64,000 nt of DNA from Lewinellaceae bacterium (GCA_020636405.1 JACJXW010000004.1:3150001-3214000), one strand, 5' to 3'; positions 44,224-53,581 are shown, numbered from the stretch's first letter. Numbers and translations: made by a program. Notes: a model not told the origin generated them from the letters alone.

Positions 44224-45336
44224 TTAATGGATTACAATTTTTTTTCTGAATGAGCCTTTATCCGTTCTCCCGAGAAGCCAATAGAGGCCGGGAGGAGCAC
44301 CCGAAGTATTCACCTCGTAGAAACCGCTGTTCATGGGCCGGACAGATAGGGGGATGGCCCTTCCCAAGGCGTCGGCCAGATGCAGGCTGGAGGCCTTGTC
44401 TGGACATTCCAGGAAGAAAGAGCCAGATGTAGGGTTGGGGTATATTTTAACGTGGGGCTCTTGGCCCTGGGAGGAGGCGCCAAGAAGGGCGCTGTCCCTG
44501 GTTATTATTACGGCGGTAGAGTCTGGGACAACTGCATAGGTATTGAATGCTTCGCCAACTAGAAGTATGCTGTCGATCTGTAACCGAAAGGTATCGGCTT
44601 CCAGTCCGACGATAATATCTTCGATCACGATGGAGAATTTACCAACTTCTCCAAACCCGGGCCCTTGAGGCTGCCGATCTGTGCGGGTGATGGCGATTTG
44701 CGCCTTACCGGGAGCATCGTCATCGTCATGGAAAAAATACTCGATTTTCGGCCCTTGTATCCAACCACTGCCTTCTCCTTCAAATTCAAATTCAAAAGAA
44801 TCGTCATCAAGAAATTCGGGGGTGTAGCTGAACAGGATGGCGATTCCGTAAAAGCTGGAAACCGGGAAGTTCTGGCTCCCCAGGCTCAGTCCAATATCGA
44901 CCACTGCTCCGGGCTCTACGGCCGTAGCGCTGGGAAGAAGCTGCGCCGGGGGGGCGCTTCCTGAGCTGCCATTCGAAAACCCGTCGGGTTGAAGGGCGCC
45001 ATGGGTGCGCCCAAAATTGTCTTCAATGCAGCTATCCAGGTCGTTTATATCAATAATCCCGTTTCCGTCACAATCGGCATAGGCATAGTTTACCCCGTTT
45101 GGAAATGCCTGGCCCCAGAGCGTCGAGACATCCTGCGCCAGCCACTCCGTAGAAGCGCCTGCTCGCGGCGGGCCGGCGACTCCAAATGCCTGCCCCAGAT
45201 AAACCAGGTCCACTGCGTTGACAATACCGTTGTTGTTCACGTCACCGGGCCAGAGCGGCTGAGCTACAACCGGGTTCCAGCTGTTGCAACCAACGAAAAC
45301 GGCAGCTAAAAAAAGATAAAAAGTCTTTTTTACCAT
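44224..45336 (-). CDS. Secreted protein with dockerin-like, cohesin-like and T9SS domains
   Basis: A 370-aa exported protein. A signal peptide (1-25) is followed by two EF-hand-like dockerin loops (GDVNNNGIVNAVDLVYLG at about 31 and DCDGNGIIDINDLDSCIE at about 88), a beta-rich cohesin-like region (about 125-275), and a T9SS type A sorting domain (IYPNPTSGSFFL, GLYWLLGRTDKGSFRKKIVIH). Dockerin-like calcium repeats are frequent in Bacteroidota T9SS cargo and do not imply a cellulosome. Its ligand is unknown. Confidence 0.78.
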   Translation of the reverse strand: MVKKTFYLFLAAVFVGCNSWNPVVAQPLWPGDVNNNGIVNAVDLVYLGQAFGVAGPPRAGASTEWLAQDVSTLWGQAFPNGVNYAYADCDGNGIIDINDLDSCIEDNFGRTHGALQPDGFSNGSSGSAPPAQLLPSATAVEPGAVVDIGLSLGSQNFPVSSFYGIAILFSYTPEFLDDDSFEFEFEGEGSGWIQGPKIEYFFHDDDDAPGKAQIAITRTDRQPQGPGFGEVGKFSIVIEDIIVGLEADTFRLQIDSILLVGEAFNTYAVVPDSTAVIITRDSALLGASSQGQEPHVKIYPNPTSGSFFLECPDKASSLHLADALGRAIPLSVRPMNSGFYEVNTSGAPPGLYWLLGRTDKGSFRKKIVIH

Positions 45337-45608
45337 TATCCGAGTTCTTTTCTTCTCATGACTCTACAAACTTAGGGTATAGGAACACACATTTCAAGTA
45401 CAGTTTTTTATGTTTGTCAATACAACAAATCGAATTTGAAATTCTTTTTTAGTAAGATTGAGAGAGAAATCCCCAAAAAGTAATAGCTTCTGTAAAATAA
45501 ATTAAAAATACTTTAATGTGAAATATGAATTTGTCATAAAAATGTACACATTTTTCCTACCCTCCCAAAACAAAACAGGGCTTCCTGAAGGGAAATAATT
45601 CATGTGTG

Positions 45609-47027
45609 ATGAAAAAAAGTAAATTGATTGCCGCTTTGCGAACCATGGAAGAGTCGGAAGCGGCTCGCCTGCGGAAGTTTGTAACCTCACCTTACTTTAA
45701 CGAACAGGAAGAGCTGCCCCGGTTGCTTGACTTCCTGCTTGGCTTTGGGCCGGACTTCACTGCTGCGTCCTTGAATAAAAGAGCAAGCTTTGCGGCAGTA
45801 TTTCCAGGGCAGCCTTACGATGATAAAAAGTATCGATACATGGCCAGCAACCTGTATCAACTGGTAGAACAATTCTGGGTTGCGGAACAGCAAAAGCAGG
45901 AAACATTCCGCAATGAAGTGCTGCTGATGGATCATTTGTCGAACCGCCGGCTGGATAAGGGGTACCGCCATAGCCGACGGCGAATAGACAGGTATACCAA
46001 GCAGGAAACGGCTCGCACCAGTGAATATTTCCTTCAGCAACTACACTGGGCGGAGGCCGAGGAGCGCCATTTTGAACGCCAGCGCCTCCGTCAATACGAT
46101 GCCAGTATCCAACGGGCAGCCGATATGCTGGACCGCTATTATCATTTGCGTAAACTTCGGTTTGCCTGTGGTATGCTGGACCGGCAGACCATTATAAAGG
46201 GAGACTATGACCTGAATATATCGAGCTATTGGCTGGCTCACCTTGAGCACCAGCACTTTTTCGGTGAACCTATAATTGAACTTTATTTCAATATTCTTCA
46301 GGCATTACTGGATGAAAACAACACCGCCCATTTTGACCGCCTCCAGGACATGTTGGCACACCACTCCACCAGTATACCCAAAGAAAGCCTTAAAGACATC
46401 TATCTTTTTGGAATCAATTACTGTGCGCGAAAAATAAGGCAGGGGAAGGAAGCGTATATCAGCCGCGCTCTGCAACTGTATCTGGATGGCATAGAAAGTG
46501 AGATCCTGATAGATAGTGGATATTTATCGCCCTGGGCGTTCACGAATGTGGTGAAGCTCGCCCTCCGCCTCCGGCGTTACCACTGGATCGAACACTTCAT
46601 TCAACGGTACGCGCCCATTTTGCCGGACACGTTCCGGGAAAACGCGCTGCATTACAACCTGGCAGAGCTCTACTATTACACCAGGCGGTTCGAAAAAGCA
46701 CAGGAACACCTCAATCGGGTGGCCTACTCGGATTTGAACTATTATCTCGGCGCACGGGTCCTCCTGGCGAAGATCTACTATGAAAACGGAGAAGTTGAAC
46801 CTTTACTTTCCCTCCTTGCTGCTTTCAATATTTTTCTCAAGCGCAATAAGCTCATTTCTGCAGCCCTGAAACAGACCTTTCTCAACTTCTGCGACATCTT
46901 GTTTCAGATTGTGCGGGGGAAACACCGTCATTGGAATAAACTCGGTGAGAAGATCCGCAACACCGGCCTGCTGACAGACCGCGATTGGTTATTGTCTGTT
47001 TATCAGCAGCACGAGGAAGTGGCCTAA
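45609..47027 (+). CDS. Helical-repeat protein of unknown function
   Basis: Not recognised as a named family. The 472-aa product is almost entirely alpha-helical with TPR-like spacing (AELYYYTRRFEKAQEHLNRV, ARVLLAKIYYENGEVEPLLSLL) and no signal peptide or membrane helix. The N-terminal segment MEESEAARLRKFVTSPYFN resembles many uncharacterised Bacteroidota proteins. It is rich in Arg, Tyr and Gln. ATG 45609 follows a GTG at 45606. It is divergent from the dockerin gene across an AT-rich spacer. Confidence 0.65.
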   Translation: MKKSKLIAALRTMEESEAARLRKFVTSPYFNEQEELPRLLDFLLGFGPDFTAASLNKRASFAAVFPGQPYDDKKYRYMASNLYQLVEQFWVAEQQKQETFRNEVLLMDHLSNRRLDKGYRHSRRRIDRYTKQETARTSEYFLQQLHWAEAEERHFERQRLRQYDASIQRAADMLDRYYHLRKLRFACGMLDRQTIIKGDYDLNISSYWLAHLEHQHFFGEPIIELYFNILQALLDENNTAHFDRLQDMLAHHSTSIPKESLKDIYLFGINYCARKIRQGKEAYISRALQLYLDGIESEILIDSGYLSPWAFTNVVKLALRLRRYHWIEHFIQRYAPILPDTFRENALHYNLAELYYYTRRFEKAQEHLNRVAYSDLNYYLGARVLLAKIYYENGEVEPLLSLLAAFNIFLKRNKLISAALKQTFLNFCDILFQIVRGKHRHWNKLGEKIRNTGLLTDRDWLLSVYQQHEEVA

Positions 47028-47077
47028 TACTACATTACCGTATCTTTGTGCCGGGTAGCTTGGCTCTGTCCACTACC

Positions 47078-48436
47078 TTAAAGGCCCTCGTAGTTGGTGT
47101 CTTCTTCATCCCGGGCGTCCTCCACCATTCCTTCCGGAAGGTTTTTCGACGTGCGGGCGCCTAATTCCCGAATACGTTCTGCCCGCCCCACCAGGGTGTC
47201 GCCGTATTTTTTGGAGTCCACAAGTTTGTTCATGGCATCGTGGTAGGCGCCCTGTGCCTGCTCCAGGCGCTGGCCGATACCCTTGAGGTCTTCCACAAAG
47301 TTTACGAACTTGTCGTAGAGCATTCCGCTCTGGCGGGCAATTTCAAGTACGCTCCTTTTTTGTTTTTCCTGCTTCCAGATATAGGAGACCGTCCGCATGG
47401 TAGCCAGTAGGGTAGAGGTAGACACTACAACGATGTTATGGTCCAGTGCGTCGAGGAAAAGGCGCTCGTCCTGTTGTACGGCCAGGGCGAATGCCGGCTC
47501 GATGGGTACGAAAAGCAGCAGGTAGTCCGGCGATTGGATCTGGTACAACTGCTGATAGTTTTTGCTGCCCAGGCTCTTTACGTGCTGCCGGATGCTGTCG
47601 ATGTGGGCTTTGAGGTGCAGTTGGCGCTCTTTGTCATCCTCCGCCTGGCAAAAGCGGTCATAGGCGGTCAGGGATACCTTGGAGTCTAATATCAGATGCT
47701 TCCCTTCCGGCAGGTTGATCACAAAATCCGGTCGCTTTTGAGCGCCATTGTCAGAAAAACTGGGTTGTGATTCGTAATGGATGCCTTTGGACAGCCCCGC
47801 TTTTTCCAGAAGCAGTTCCAACTGGATCTCCCCCCAGTCGCCCTGGGTTTTGTTGTCCCCTTTCAGCGCACTGGCGAGGTTATTGGCATCCGCACTCAGT
47901 TGATGGTTCAGTTCCCGGAGTTGTTCGATCTCTTTTTTCAGGCTGACCCGGTCTTTGGTCTCTTCGATAAAGCGTTTTTCTACTCCTTCTTCGAACGCCT
48001 TGATCTTTTCGCGCAGGGGTTCGAGGATATGCTGCAGCTGCTCCTGGTTTTGCAGGGAGAACTTCTGGCTTTTTTCTTCCAGCAGGCGGTTGGCGAGGTT
48101 CTCGAATTCCAGGCGGGAGCGTTCCTGTAGTTTTTCTACTTCTGCTTTCTGGCTTTCGAGTTTATCTTCCAGGTTGCGGATGATCTGCTCCTGGGCGGCC
48201 AGGCGGCCGCTCAGGATGCGCAGTTCCTCCTCCTTTTCGTGCAGGTCACCGAGGTGGAGGTCCGATTGTTCCTGTAATTGCCGGAAAAGAGCCTGAGGAA
48301 CATAAGACTGTTCGACTTCTGTTTTGGGCACCAGCCCCTCTTTTTGACGGATCTGGCCGATGAGCCACCCCAGTAATCCGCCGATGAGCAGGCCGATGAG
48401 CAGGGTGAGCAGGGGTAAAATGAGGTGTTCCGGCAT
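47078..48436 (-). CDS. rmuC: DNA recombination protein RmuC
   Basis: A 452-aa protein limiting inversion at short inverted repeats. N-terminal transmembrane helix (about 5-25), then a long coiled coil (about 55-185, rich in Glu/Gln/Leu), then the RmuC nuclease-like domain (about 190-400) with GDWGEIQLELLLEKAGL, RPDFVINLPEGKHLILDSKVSLTAY (PD-x-DSK restriction-nuclease-type motif) and LLFVPIEPAFALA. All core motifs look intact. Confidence 0.92.
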   Translation of the reverse strand: MPEHLILPLLTLLIGLLIGGLLGWLIGQIRQKEGLVPKTEVEQSYVPQALFRQLQEQSDLHLGDLHEKEEELRILSGRLAAQEQIIRNLEDKLESQKAEVEKLQERSRLEFENLANRLLEEKSQKFSLQNQEQLQHILEPLREKIKAFEEGVEKRFIEETKDRVSLKKEIEQLRELNHQLSADANNLASALKGDNKTQGDWGEIQLELLLEKAGLSKGIHYESQPSFSDNGAQKRPDFVINLPEGKHLILDSKVSLTAYDRFCQAEDDKERQLHLKAHIDSIRQHVKSLGSKNYQQLYQIQSPDYLLLFVPIEPAFALAVQQDERLFLDALDHNIVVVSTSTLLATMRTVSYIWKQEKQKRSVLEIARQSGMLYDKFVNFVEDLKGIGQRLEQAQGAYHDAMNKLVDSKKYGDTLVGRAERIRELGARTSKNLPEGMVEDARDEEDTNYEGL

Positions 48437-48570
48437 CGTTTAAGGGCTTTGGAAAGAGGATGAACCGCTGGCCGGCAGCCTGCAGTATCATCAAAAACAT
48501 TAAAGTATGTCGCCCTGAAAGTTACAACTTTTCCGGTTTCCAGGCTATTGAAGTGGAATATTTTGAAGGT

Positions 48571-49470
48571 CTACCTGCCCACCAAAAAGCGTTTGGCATC
48601 GACAGGCTGCCCATCCGCCAACATGCGGAGGATATAAATACCGGGTTGAAGCTGTAGCCCATGCCGGTTCTCTGCCCGGATCTCCCATTCGTGAATACCG
48701 GCGGGGAAGTTTTTGCCATTGGCCGGGACGGCGACAAGCGTGCCCTGAAGGCTATAAATTTGCAGGCTTAAAGTAGTGGCTTTGGGCAAAAACACCTGTA
48801 CTCTTCCCTGCCCTGCCATCGGGTTCGGGGAAATATATCGTATTGCGGCCTGGCCGGGCTCCGCATTCTGGCCGCCTTGGCTATTAATAACCGGTTCAAC
48901 GTCCAGGTAAATATCCGCTACTCCGTGAAGATTGTTCTGAGCGTCTTCCGAGAGCGGAATGATCCGTTCGACAACATCAGGGGAGGAGGCCCAGGGGTCG
49001 GCAGGAATGGAAGTATCTCCCTCAAAATAGATCTGGGTGGTGAGCTCCGTTCCTGTTACACTGACTTTATAATGAAAATGGCGGGGGCGGAACTGGGCGC
49101 CGTTGAGGTATTTGCCGGGGAGGATGGTTTGAAACGTATATTGTCCATTGTCACCCGTGTATACCACGCCCCGGTAGTGATCGTCTTCGTAACCGCCGCC
49201 GTCGTTGGCGTGCCATACATCCACCTTGGCGTTGGGTATGGGAGATTGGCAATCATTGGCGTAAACTGTTCCGGTAATAAAGAGCGGAGTTCCCGGCGCT
49301 CCCGCCGGGGCCAGCTGCGCCATTTCCGGCGCGCCGGGGAGGTAGAAAGGGCCCAGGATATCCGTTGTGGTCAGACATTGGGCCTGGGACTGATAGGCTC
49401 TAAACCCCAGTAAGGAGGCAGCGCCGGAAAAAGAAAGCAGGCGAAGGATCTGGCGGCGTTCGATTTTCAT
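48571..49470 (-). CDS. Secreted intradiol ring-cleavage dioxygenase with T9SS tail
   Basis: A 299-aa protein in which an intradiol dioxygenase domain (about 35-200) carries a T9SS type A sorting domain (about 220-299: ISPNPMAGQGRVQVF, LQPGIYILRML). The N-terminus MKIERRQILRLLSFSGAAS looks like a Tat- or Sec-type signal. The four iron ligands of protocatechuate 3,4-dioxygenase-type enzymes can be placed: Tyr in GGGYED, Tyr in LPGKY, and two His in RPRHFHY. It would open a catechol ring between the hydroxyls, outside the cell. It is six bases downstream of the EAD11-like/TPR gene. Confidence 0.85.
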   Translation of the reverse strand: MKIERRQILRLLSFSGAASLLGFRAYQSQAQCLTTTDILGPFYLPGAPEMAQLAPAGAPGTPLFITGTVYANDCQSPIPNAKVDVWHANDGGGYEDDHYRGVVYTGDNGQYTFQTILPGKYLNGAQFRPRHFHYKVSVTGTELTTQIYFEGDTSIPADPWASSPDVVERIIPLSEDAQNNLHGVADIYLDVEPVINSQGGQNAEPGQAAIRYISPNPMAGQGRVQVFLPKATTLSLQIYSLQGTLVAVPANGKNFPAGIHEWEIRAENRHGLQLQPGIYILRMLADGQPVDAKRFLVGR

Positions 49471-49476
49471 TGGGTA

Positions 49477-51132
49477 TTAGTTGATTTTTCTTTCGATAGG
49501 AAACCGGGAAGCCGGTGGTTGGATCAGTTTGAAGGGCGTCAGCCCTTCAAGCTGCTGGCGCGTGATGCCTGCTGCTTCCGCCCGTTGGATCACCTTTTCG
49601 GCCTGGGTGGTGTCGCCGGCGCTGCGGTAGGCCTTGATGATCTGGACAAAGGCGTCCAGGTTGTCGGGGTCCCGCCGCAGTATTGCCTCGCCGGCGCTTA
49701 CGGCTTCTCTGTAGTTGCCAAGCTTTGCACTGGAAATGGCCTTTTGGTTCCAGGCGGAGAGGTTGTTGGGGTTGGCGCGTATTTCAGCTTCTGCAGATGC
49801 TTTGACTTTTTCTTCCTCCAGGATCTTTTGGTCTACTTCTTTGATCTTCTGGTTGATTTCACGATCTGGAATTTTTCTAAGGGTTTGCACCTTTTGAAGG
49901 TCTTCACGGGCTTCCTTCAGATGGTCGACATTGAGATAGGCGGAGCTTCGGGTCTTTAAGATGGACTCAACAATGGAGGAGTCTTTTTCTTTTTCCAGGG
50001 CCACGGATAGGTCCTCTACAGCCTCCATATAATTGCCTTTCTGGTAGTTGAGGACACCGCGGTTGTTGCGCGCGATGGCATAGTTCGGGTGGATTTCCAG
50101 CACCTGATTGTAAGATTCCCAGGCTTTGTCTTTTTGATGGGTGGCCAGGTAGTCTTCTGCGAGCACCATGCCTTTCAGGAGGAGGGTGGTGGAGTCTTCC
50201 GGTTGATAGCCCTCCAGCATGCTGATGGCGGTAATGGAGTCTCTCGTTTCGTGTGCAATCAGGCCAAAGAGCAGTTTGATGTCCTCCTCGATACCCTGAG
50301 TCAGCACCCCACTGGTAAGAATACTGGACAAGGTCTCCACCGTGGCCAGTTCCGAGCCTTCTGCCCCTTTCAGTTTAGAAAGCATGAGCCGGTCGCCCCG
50401 GCTGAAAAATTTATAGAACGTTTTTATTGTGATTGGCCGACTGGGTGAACTTTCCGTAATGCCCCAGATGAACAGGTCTGCCCCGCACTTCATGGCGTCT
50501 TCGTCAGCATCGGCATCGGAGTAGAACCTGTCGGTATCTTCTACCTTCAGCGTCCCGAAATCACACTTGATCCGGAGTCCTTTGATAAATGCCTGCAGGC
50601 TGTTGGCAATGAGGACGTGAGGCCTTTGTGATTCGCCGGCAACCGATTGGAATGGGCGGAGCAGGATATTGAACTCGGAGGTTTCATCAAATTTTTCATC
50701 TATCGGGCAATCGGCGGTTTGAACCACCTCGGGTTCTTCTGTTGATGAGGCAAGGAACAACCAATAGCCTCCGCCGGCAAGGACGAGGGCCAACACTATG
50801 GCTGCTGCTACCCAAAGCCTACTTCCCGGGCGGGATTTTTTGGTGAAACCGGCATCTGGCCTCAGGTTTCCTTCTTCCAGCCATTCAACGGCCTGCAATA
50901 TCTGCCTGGTTACCTGGTTATAGCCCAACTTGGTTTGTTCGCTGGAAGCCAGCCCCTGGATCTCGTCACGCTGTGTTTTTTGGAACTGCGCCCGGGATTG
51001 AAGGACAAGGTTGTACAGGGCCTTGTATTCTGGTTTACTCTGCAGGAATTCCGCCAGCCGGTTAAGGGCTTTTTCCATTTCGGCGTTTCCCACAAGTTCC
51101 TTGACTTCCGATATGAGTTGAGCTTTATCCAT
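49477..51132 (-). CDS. EAD11-like domain, transmembrane helix and TPR protein
   Basis: A 551-aa single-pass protein. Residues 1-88 resemble effector-associated domain 11: short helices with KALNRLAEFL, a conserved QSRAQFQKTQRDEIQGL and a GYNQVTRQILQAVEWLEE end. A basic linker and one transmembrane helix (about 106-127) follow, then a mixed region (140-270), probably nucleotide- or receptor-like (no motif recognised), and TPR repeats (about 310-530: AIARNNRGVLNYQKGNYMEAVEDL, LSAWNQKAISSAKLGNYREAV). EAD domains recruit effectors in bacterial conflict systems. No partner EAD protein is in the window. The next gene is the intradiol dioxygenase. Confidence 0.7.
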   Translation of the reverse strand: MDKAQLISEVKELVGNAEMEKALNRLAEFLQSKPEYKALYNLVLQSRAQFQKTQRDEIQGLASSEQTKLGYNQVTRQILQAVEWLEEGNLRPDAGFTKKSRPGSRLWVAAAIVLALVLAGGGYWLFLASSTEEPEVVQTADCPIDEKFDETSEFNILLRPFQSVAGESQRPHVLIANSLQAFIKGLRIKCDFGTLKVEDTDRFYSDADADEDAMKCGADLFIWGITESSPSRPITIKTFYKFFSRGDRLMLSKLKGAEGSELATVETLSSILTSGVLTQGIEEDIKLLFGLIAHETRDSITAISMLEGYQPEDSTTLLLKGMVLAEDYLATHQKDKAWESYNQVLEIHPNYAIARNNRGVLNYQKGNYMEAVEDLSVALEKEKDSSIVESILKTRSSAYLNVDHLKEAREDLQKVQTLRKIPDREINQKIKEVDQKILEEEKVKASAEAEIRANPNNLSAWNQKAISSAKLGNYREAVSAGEAILRRDPDNLDAFVQIIKAYRSAGDTTQAEKVIQRAEAAGITRQQLEGLTPFKLIQPPASRFPIERKIN

Positions 51133-51230
51133 ACAATAGTAAAATATGGTTGTTTGTATAACGTTGCCAAAGGGCGATTATGGTGTACACCGGCATGGAG
51201 TTGGGCGAATTCTATAAGAATGAGGGTGAT

Positions 51231-52037
51231 TTACTGCCCCTTTCCCAATTCTACCGCCCGAGTTAACGCCGCGTTGGCTCCCGCTATAATGTCATCCCTT
51301 ACCAGATTGCGGTTGTAAGTGGCCAGGGCCGCCTCCGTGGTACCTCCTTTGGAACAAACCTTGTCGATCCATTCTTCGCAGGTGAAGTCGGTTTTATTGA
51401 ACAATTCGATAGCCCCGCGGAAGGTCTGGCTGACCAGTAATTCAGATTCGGAATAATTGAATCCCATTTCCCGGGCGGCGTCCATCAACGACTTCATGAA
51501 GAACCATACATAGGCCGGGCCGCTGCCGCTGATGGCAGTCGCGGCATCAATAGCTTCCTCCTTTTCGACATAGATGGTTTTTCCGGTAGTATTGAGCAGG
51601 TTCTGGACCATGACCAGTTCGATGCGCGTAACATCGTCGGAGGAGGTGAAAGCCGTCATCCCCATTCCGATCTGGGCAGGAAGGTTGGGCATGGCACGAA
51701 TGACTTTGCGGACGCCAAGCGTCTCGCAAATGGTAGCTATCTTCACTCCCGCCATAATGGAAAGAAAAACCTGTTGGGGGTCAATGAATGCCTTCAGGCC
51801 CTGGAATAAGGCCTGCGAATCCTGTGGCTTCACAGCAAAGATGATCAGGTCGGCTTGTTCCAGGCAGTCATCTGCCCGGCTATATATGGTGCCTATATCC
51901 TTTTTCGCCAGTTCCTTTGCTTTCTCTGCCGATTTTTCAAGGATCATCATGTCTTCCTTGTTCGTGATGTGTGAACGCAGGAAGCTCTGGGCGTAAGTCA
52001 TACCCATATTTCCACCTCCGATAATCAGTATCTTCAT
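51231..52037 (-). CDS. proC: Pyrroline-5-carboxylate reductase
   Basis: A 268-aa enzyme for the last step of proline synthesis (P5C to proline with NAD(P)H). The N-terminal Rossmann motif is MKILIIGGGNMGM, with FAVKPQD, RAMPNLPAQIGMGMTA and the catalytic-domain signature ISGSGPAYVWFFMKSL. The C-terminus has SKGGTTEAALATY (family: PGGTT). Length is normal. Confidence 0.93.
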   Translation of the reverse strand: MKILIIGGGNMGMTYAQSFLRSHITNKEDMMILEKSAEKAKELAKKDIGTIYSRADDCLEQADLIIFAVKPQDSQALFQGLKAFIDPQQVFLSIMAGVKIATICETLGVRKVIRAMPNLPAQIGMGMTAFTSSDDVTRIELVMVQNLLNTTGKTIYVEKEEAIDAATAISGSGPAYVWFFMKSLMDAAREMGFNYSESELLVSQTFRGAIELFNKTDFTCEEWIDKVCSKGGTTEAALATYNRNLVRDDIIAGANAALTRAVELGKGQ

Positions 52038-52245
52038 CTAAATTTCTTTTTATTCACATATTTACCAATATAAGGGGCGTTCCCCAAATCAACGCAGAAC
52101 GGATCAACGAATAATTAAGGCACAAAGTACAGCATTTAAACGAAATGCGGGCGAGCCGTTGTTTTGTTGACCCGGGTATAAAGGCTTTTTCACTAAAGGG
52201 TTTATTTTTACAGACAAAGCAAAATGGAAAAAAAATCAATTTAAT

Positions 52246-52277
52246 GTTGCAACTTTAATTGTATAAACATATATTTG
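52246..52277 (+). promoter_or_regulatory. marR promoter with half-site in the spacer
   Basis: GTTG (52246-52249) and TATATTTG (52270-52277) are separated by 20 bp and fit the Bacteroidota -33/-7 pattern. ATTGTATA (52258-52265) lies between them and matches one arm of the inverted repeat ahead of yceI, so the regulator may repress its own gene. The -7 box position rules out the upstream ATG at 52259. Confidence 0.65.
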
Positions 52278-52285
52278 CACCTGTG

Positions 52286-52738
52286 ATGAGAATCGAAGAA
52301 GAAATTAACCAGAAGAAATTCAAGAGTGTGTACCAAAAAGCGCACATCAACGTGCTTTTCACTGCGTCCTGGCTCAGCCAGAATTCAGCGCAGATGCTGA
52401 AGCCATTCAAGATTTCCTGGCAACAGTTCAATATCCTGCGCATCCTTCGGGGGATGTACCCCGAACCGGCGACCATCAAGCTGTTGACCGAACGCATGAT
52501 CGATAAGATGTCGAATGCTTCTCGTTTGGTGGAAAAGTTAAAGCAGAAAGGATTGGTGGAAAGAAGAGTTTGTCCGTCTGACCGGCGCAGGGTGGATATT
52601 GAGATCACGGAAAAAGGGCTCCAGTTGTTGGAGGATGTATCCCGCGTAATGGAAGAAGGCCTGCATCAGCGGATGAACGGCCTGACGCAAAGCGAAGCGG
52701 AGCAGCTGAACCTCCTTCTGGATAAGCTCAGACAGTAG
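52286..52738 (+). CDS. MarR family transcriptional regulator
   Basis: A 150-aa winged-helix dimeric repressor. The DNA-binding domain is at about 50-110 (FNILRILRGMYPEPATIKLLTERMIDKMSNASRLVEKLKQKGLVERRVCPSDRRRVDIEITEKG), with the characteristic DRR wing. Start ATG 52286 follows a -7 box by eight bases. The yceI gene begins 101 bp downstream with its own operator-like palindrome; marR-yceI pairs are frequent in Bacteroidota. Confidence 0.92.
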   Translation: MRIEEEINQKKFKSVYQKAHINVLFTASWLSQNSAQMLKPFKISWQQFNILRILRGMYPEPATIKLLTERMIDKMSNASRLVEKLKQKGLVERRVCPSDRRRVDIEITEKGLQLLEDVSRVMEEGLHQRMNGLTQSEAEQLNLLLDKLRQ

Positions 52739-52766
52739 CCTGTTTTTTTTTGAAAAAATAAATGTA

Positions 52767-52783
52767 CATACAATAATTGTGTG
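52767..52783 (+). promoter_or_regulatory. Candidate MarR operator upstream of yceI
   Basis: CATACAAT-A-ATTGTGTG is a 17-bp inverted repeat with 7 of 8 matched positions and an exact central ACAAT-A-ATTGT. It lies 57 bases before the yceI start. The right arm shares ATTGTRTR with the half-site in the marR promoter. Confidence 0.55.
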
Positions 52784-52839
52784 AACCTTATTCTTAAAGC
52801 AACGTTTGAAAATCATCATCAATAAAAACCATTTTAATC

Positions 52840-53451
52840 ATGAAGAAAGTAACTGTTCTTTCAACTCTGCTGGTTGCTCTTGCTTTGGTAGGCATGAGTT
52901 TTACCAACCCGATTGACAATGAAGTAAAAAGCCTTACAGTCAGTGTAGAAAAAAGCAACATCGTTTGGAACGGATACAAAGTAACCGGCTCTCACACCGG
53001 CAACGTTCAGCTGAAATCCGGTAATCTGGATTTTGATGGCGATAAGCTGGTCGGTGGCTCTTTCGAGATCGATATGGCTTCCATCACCTGCAATGACCTG
53101 GAAGGCGAGTGGGCTCAGAAACTGGTTGGCCACCTGAAATCTGATGACTTCTTTGGCGTGGAGAAGTATCCTACTGCCAAGTTTGTCATCACCCAGGTCG
53201 TTTCCCGTGGCACTCCCGGCGATTATAAGGTCGTTGGCGACATTACCATCAAAGGGATCACCAAACAGATCAAGTTCTTTACCAATGTGAAAAACGATGG
53301 CGGCCAGAAAGTCGCCACGGCGGAGGTCAAGGTTGACCGTTCGGATTTCAACGTTCGCTTTGGTTCCGGCAGCTTCTTCGACAACCTGGGCGATAAGACG
53401 ATTTACGATGAGTTCGACCTTAAGATCGAGTTGGTCACTCCCAATTCGTAA
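52840..53451 (+). CDS. YceI family periplasmic lipid-binding protein
   Basis: A 203-aa exported protein: signal peptide 1-22 (MKKVTVLSTLLVALALVGMS), then the YceI beta-barrel (about 32-200) with SNIVWNGYKVTGSHTGNVQLKSG, HLKSDDFFGVEKYPTAKFVI, GDITIKGITK and a FNVRFGSG...IYDEFDLKIEL end. YceI proteins bind polyisoprenoids and other lipids; the physiological role is open. Likely controlled by the upstream MarR. Followed by a convergent terminator hairpin. Confidence 0.9.
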   Translation: MKKVTVLSTLLVALALVGMSFTNPIDNEVKSLTVSVEKSNIVWNGYKVTGSHTGNVQLKSGNLDFDGDKLVGGSFEIDMASITCNDLEGEWAQKLVGHLKSDDFFGVEKYPTAKFVITQVVSRGTPGDYKVVGDITIKGITKQIKFFTNVKNDGGQKVATAEVKVDRSDFNVRFGSGSFFDNLGDKTIYDEFDLKIELVTPNS

Positions 53452-53487
53452 GCGGCTCCGGCCTCACTAAATAGATAGCATTTGCCG

Positions 53488-53525
53488 GTAAGGGCAGTTG
53501 TTCAGAAATGTTCAGCTGCCCTTAC
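53488..53525. terminator. Convergent terminator between yceI and the anti-sigma-like gene
   Basis: GTAAGGGCAGTTG (53488-53500) pairs with CAGCTGCCCTTAC (53513-53525), 13 bp with one wobble, around a 12-base loop. It lies between two converging genes and has no strong T-run, so it may act on both strands. Confidence 0.6.
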
Positions 53526-53581
53526 TCGTTGTTAAGATCCTGCTTTGGGCTGAAACCGCAATTTGAACTTACGCTAAGTGC

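Noticed and set aside
44224..45336. Cellulosome-type dockerin/cohesin system
   Set aside because: Dockerin-like calcium loops are common in Bacteroidota T9SS cargo, and no scaffoldin is nearby.
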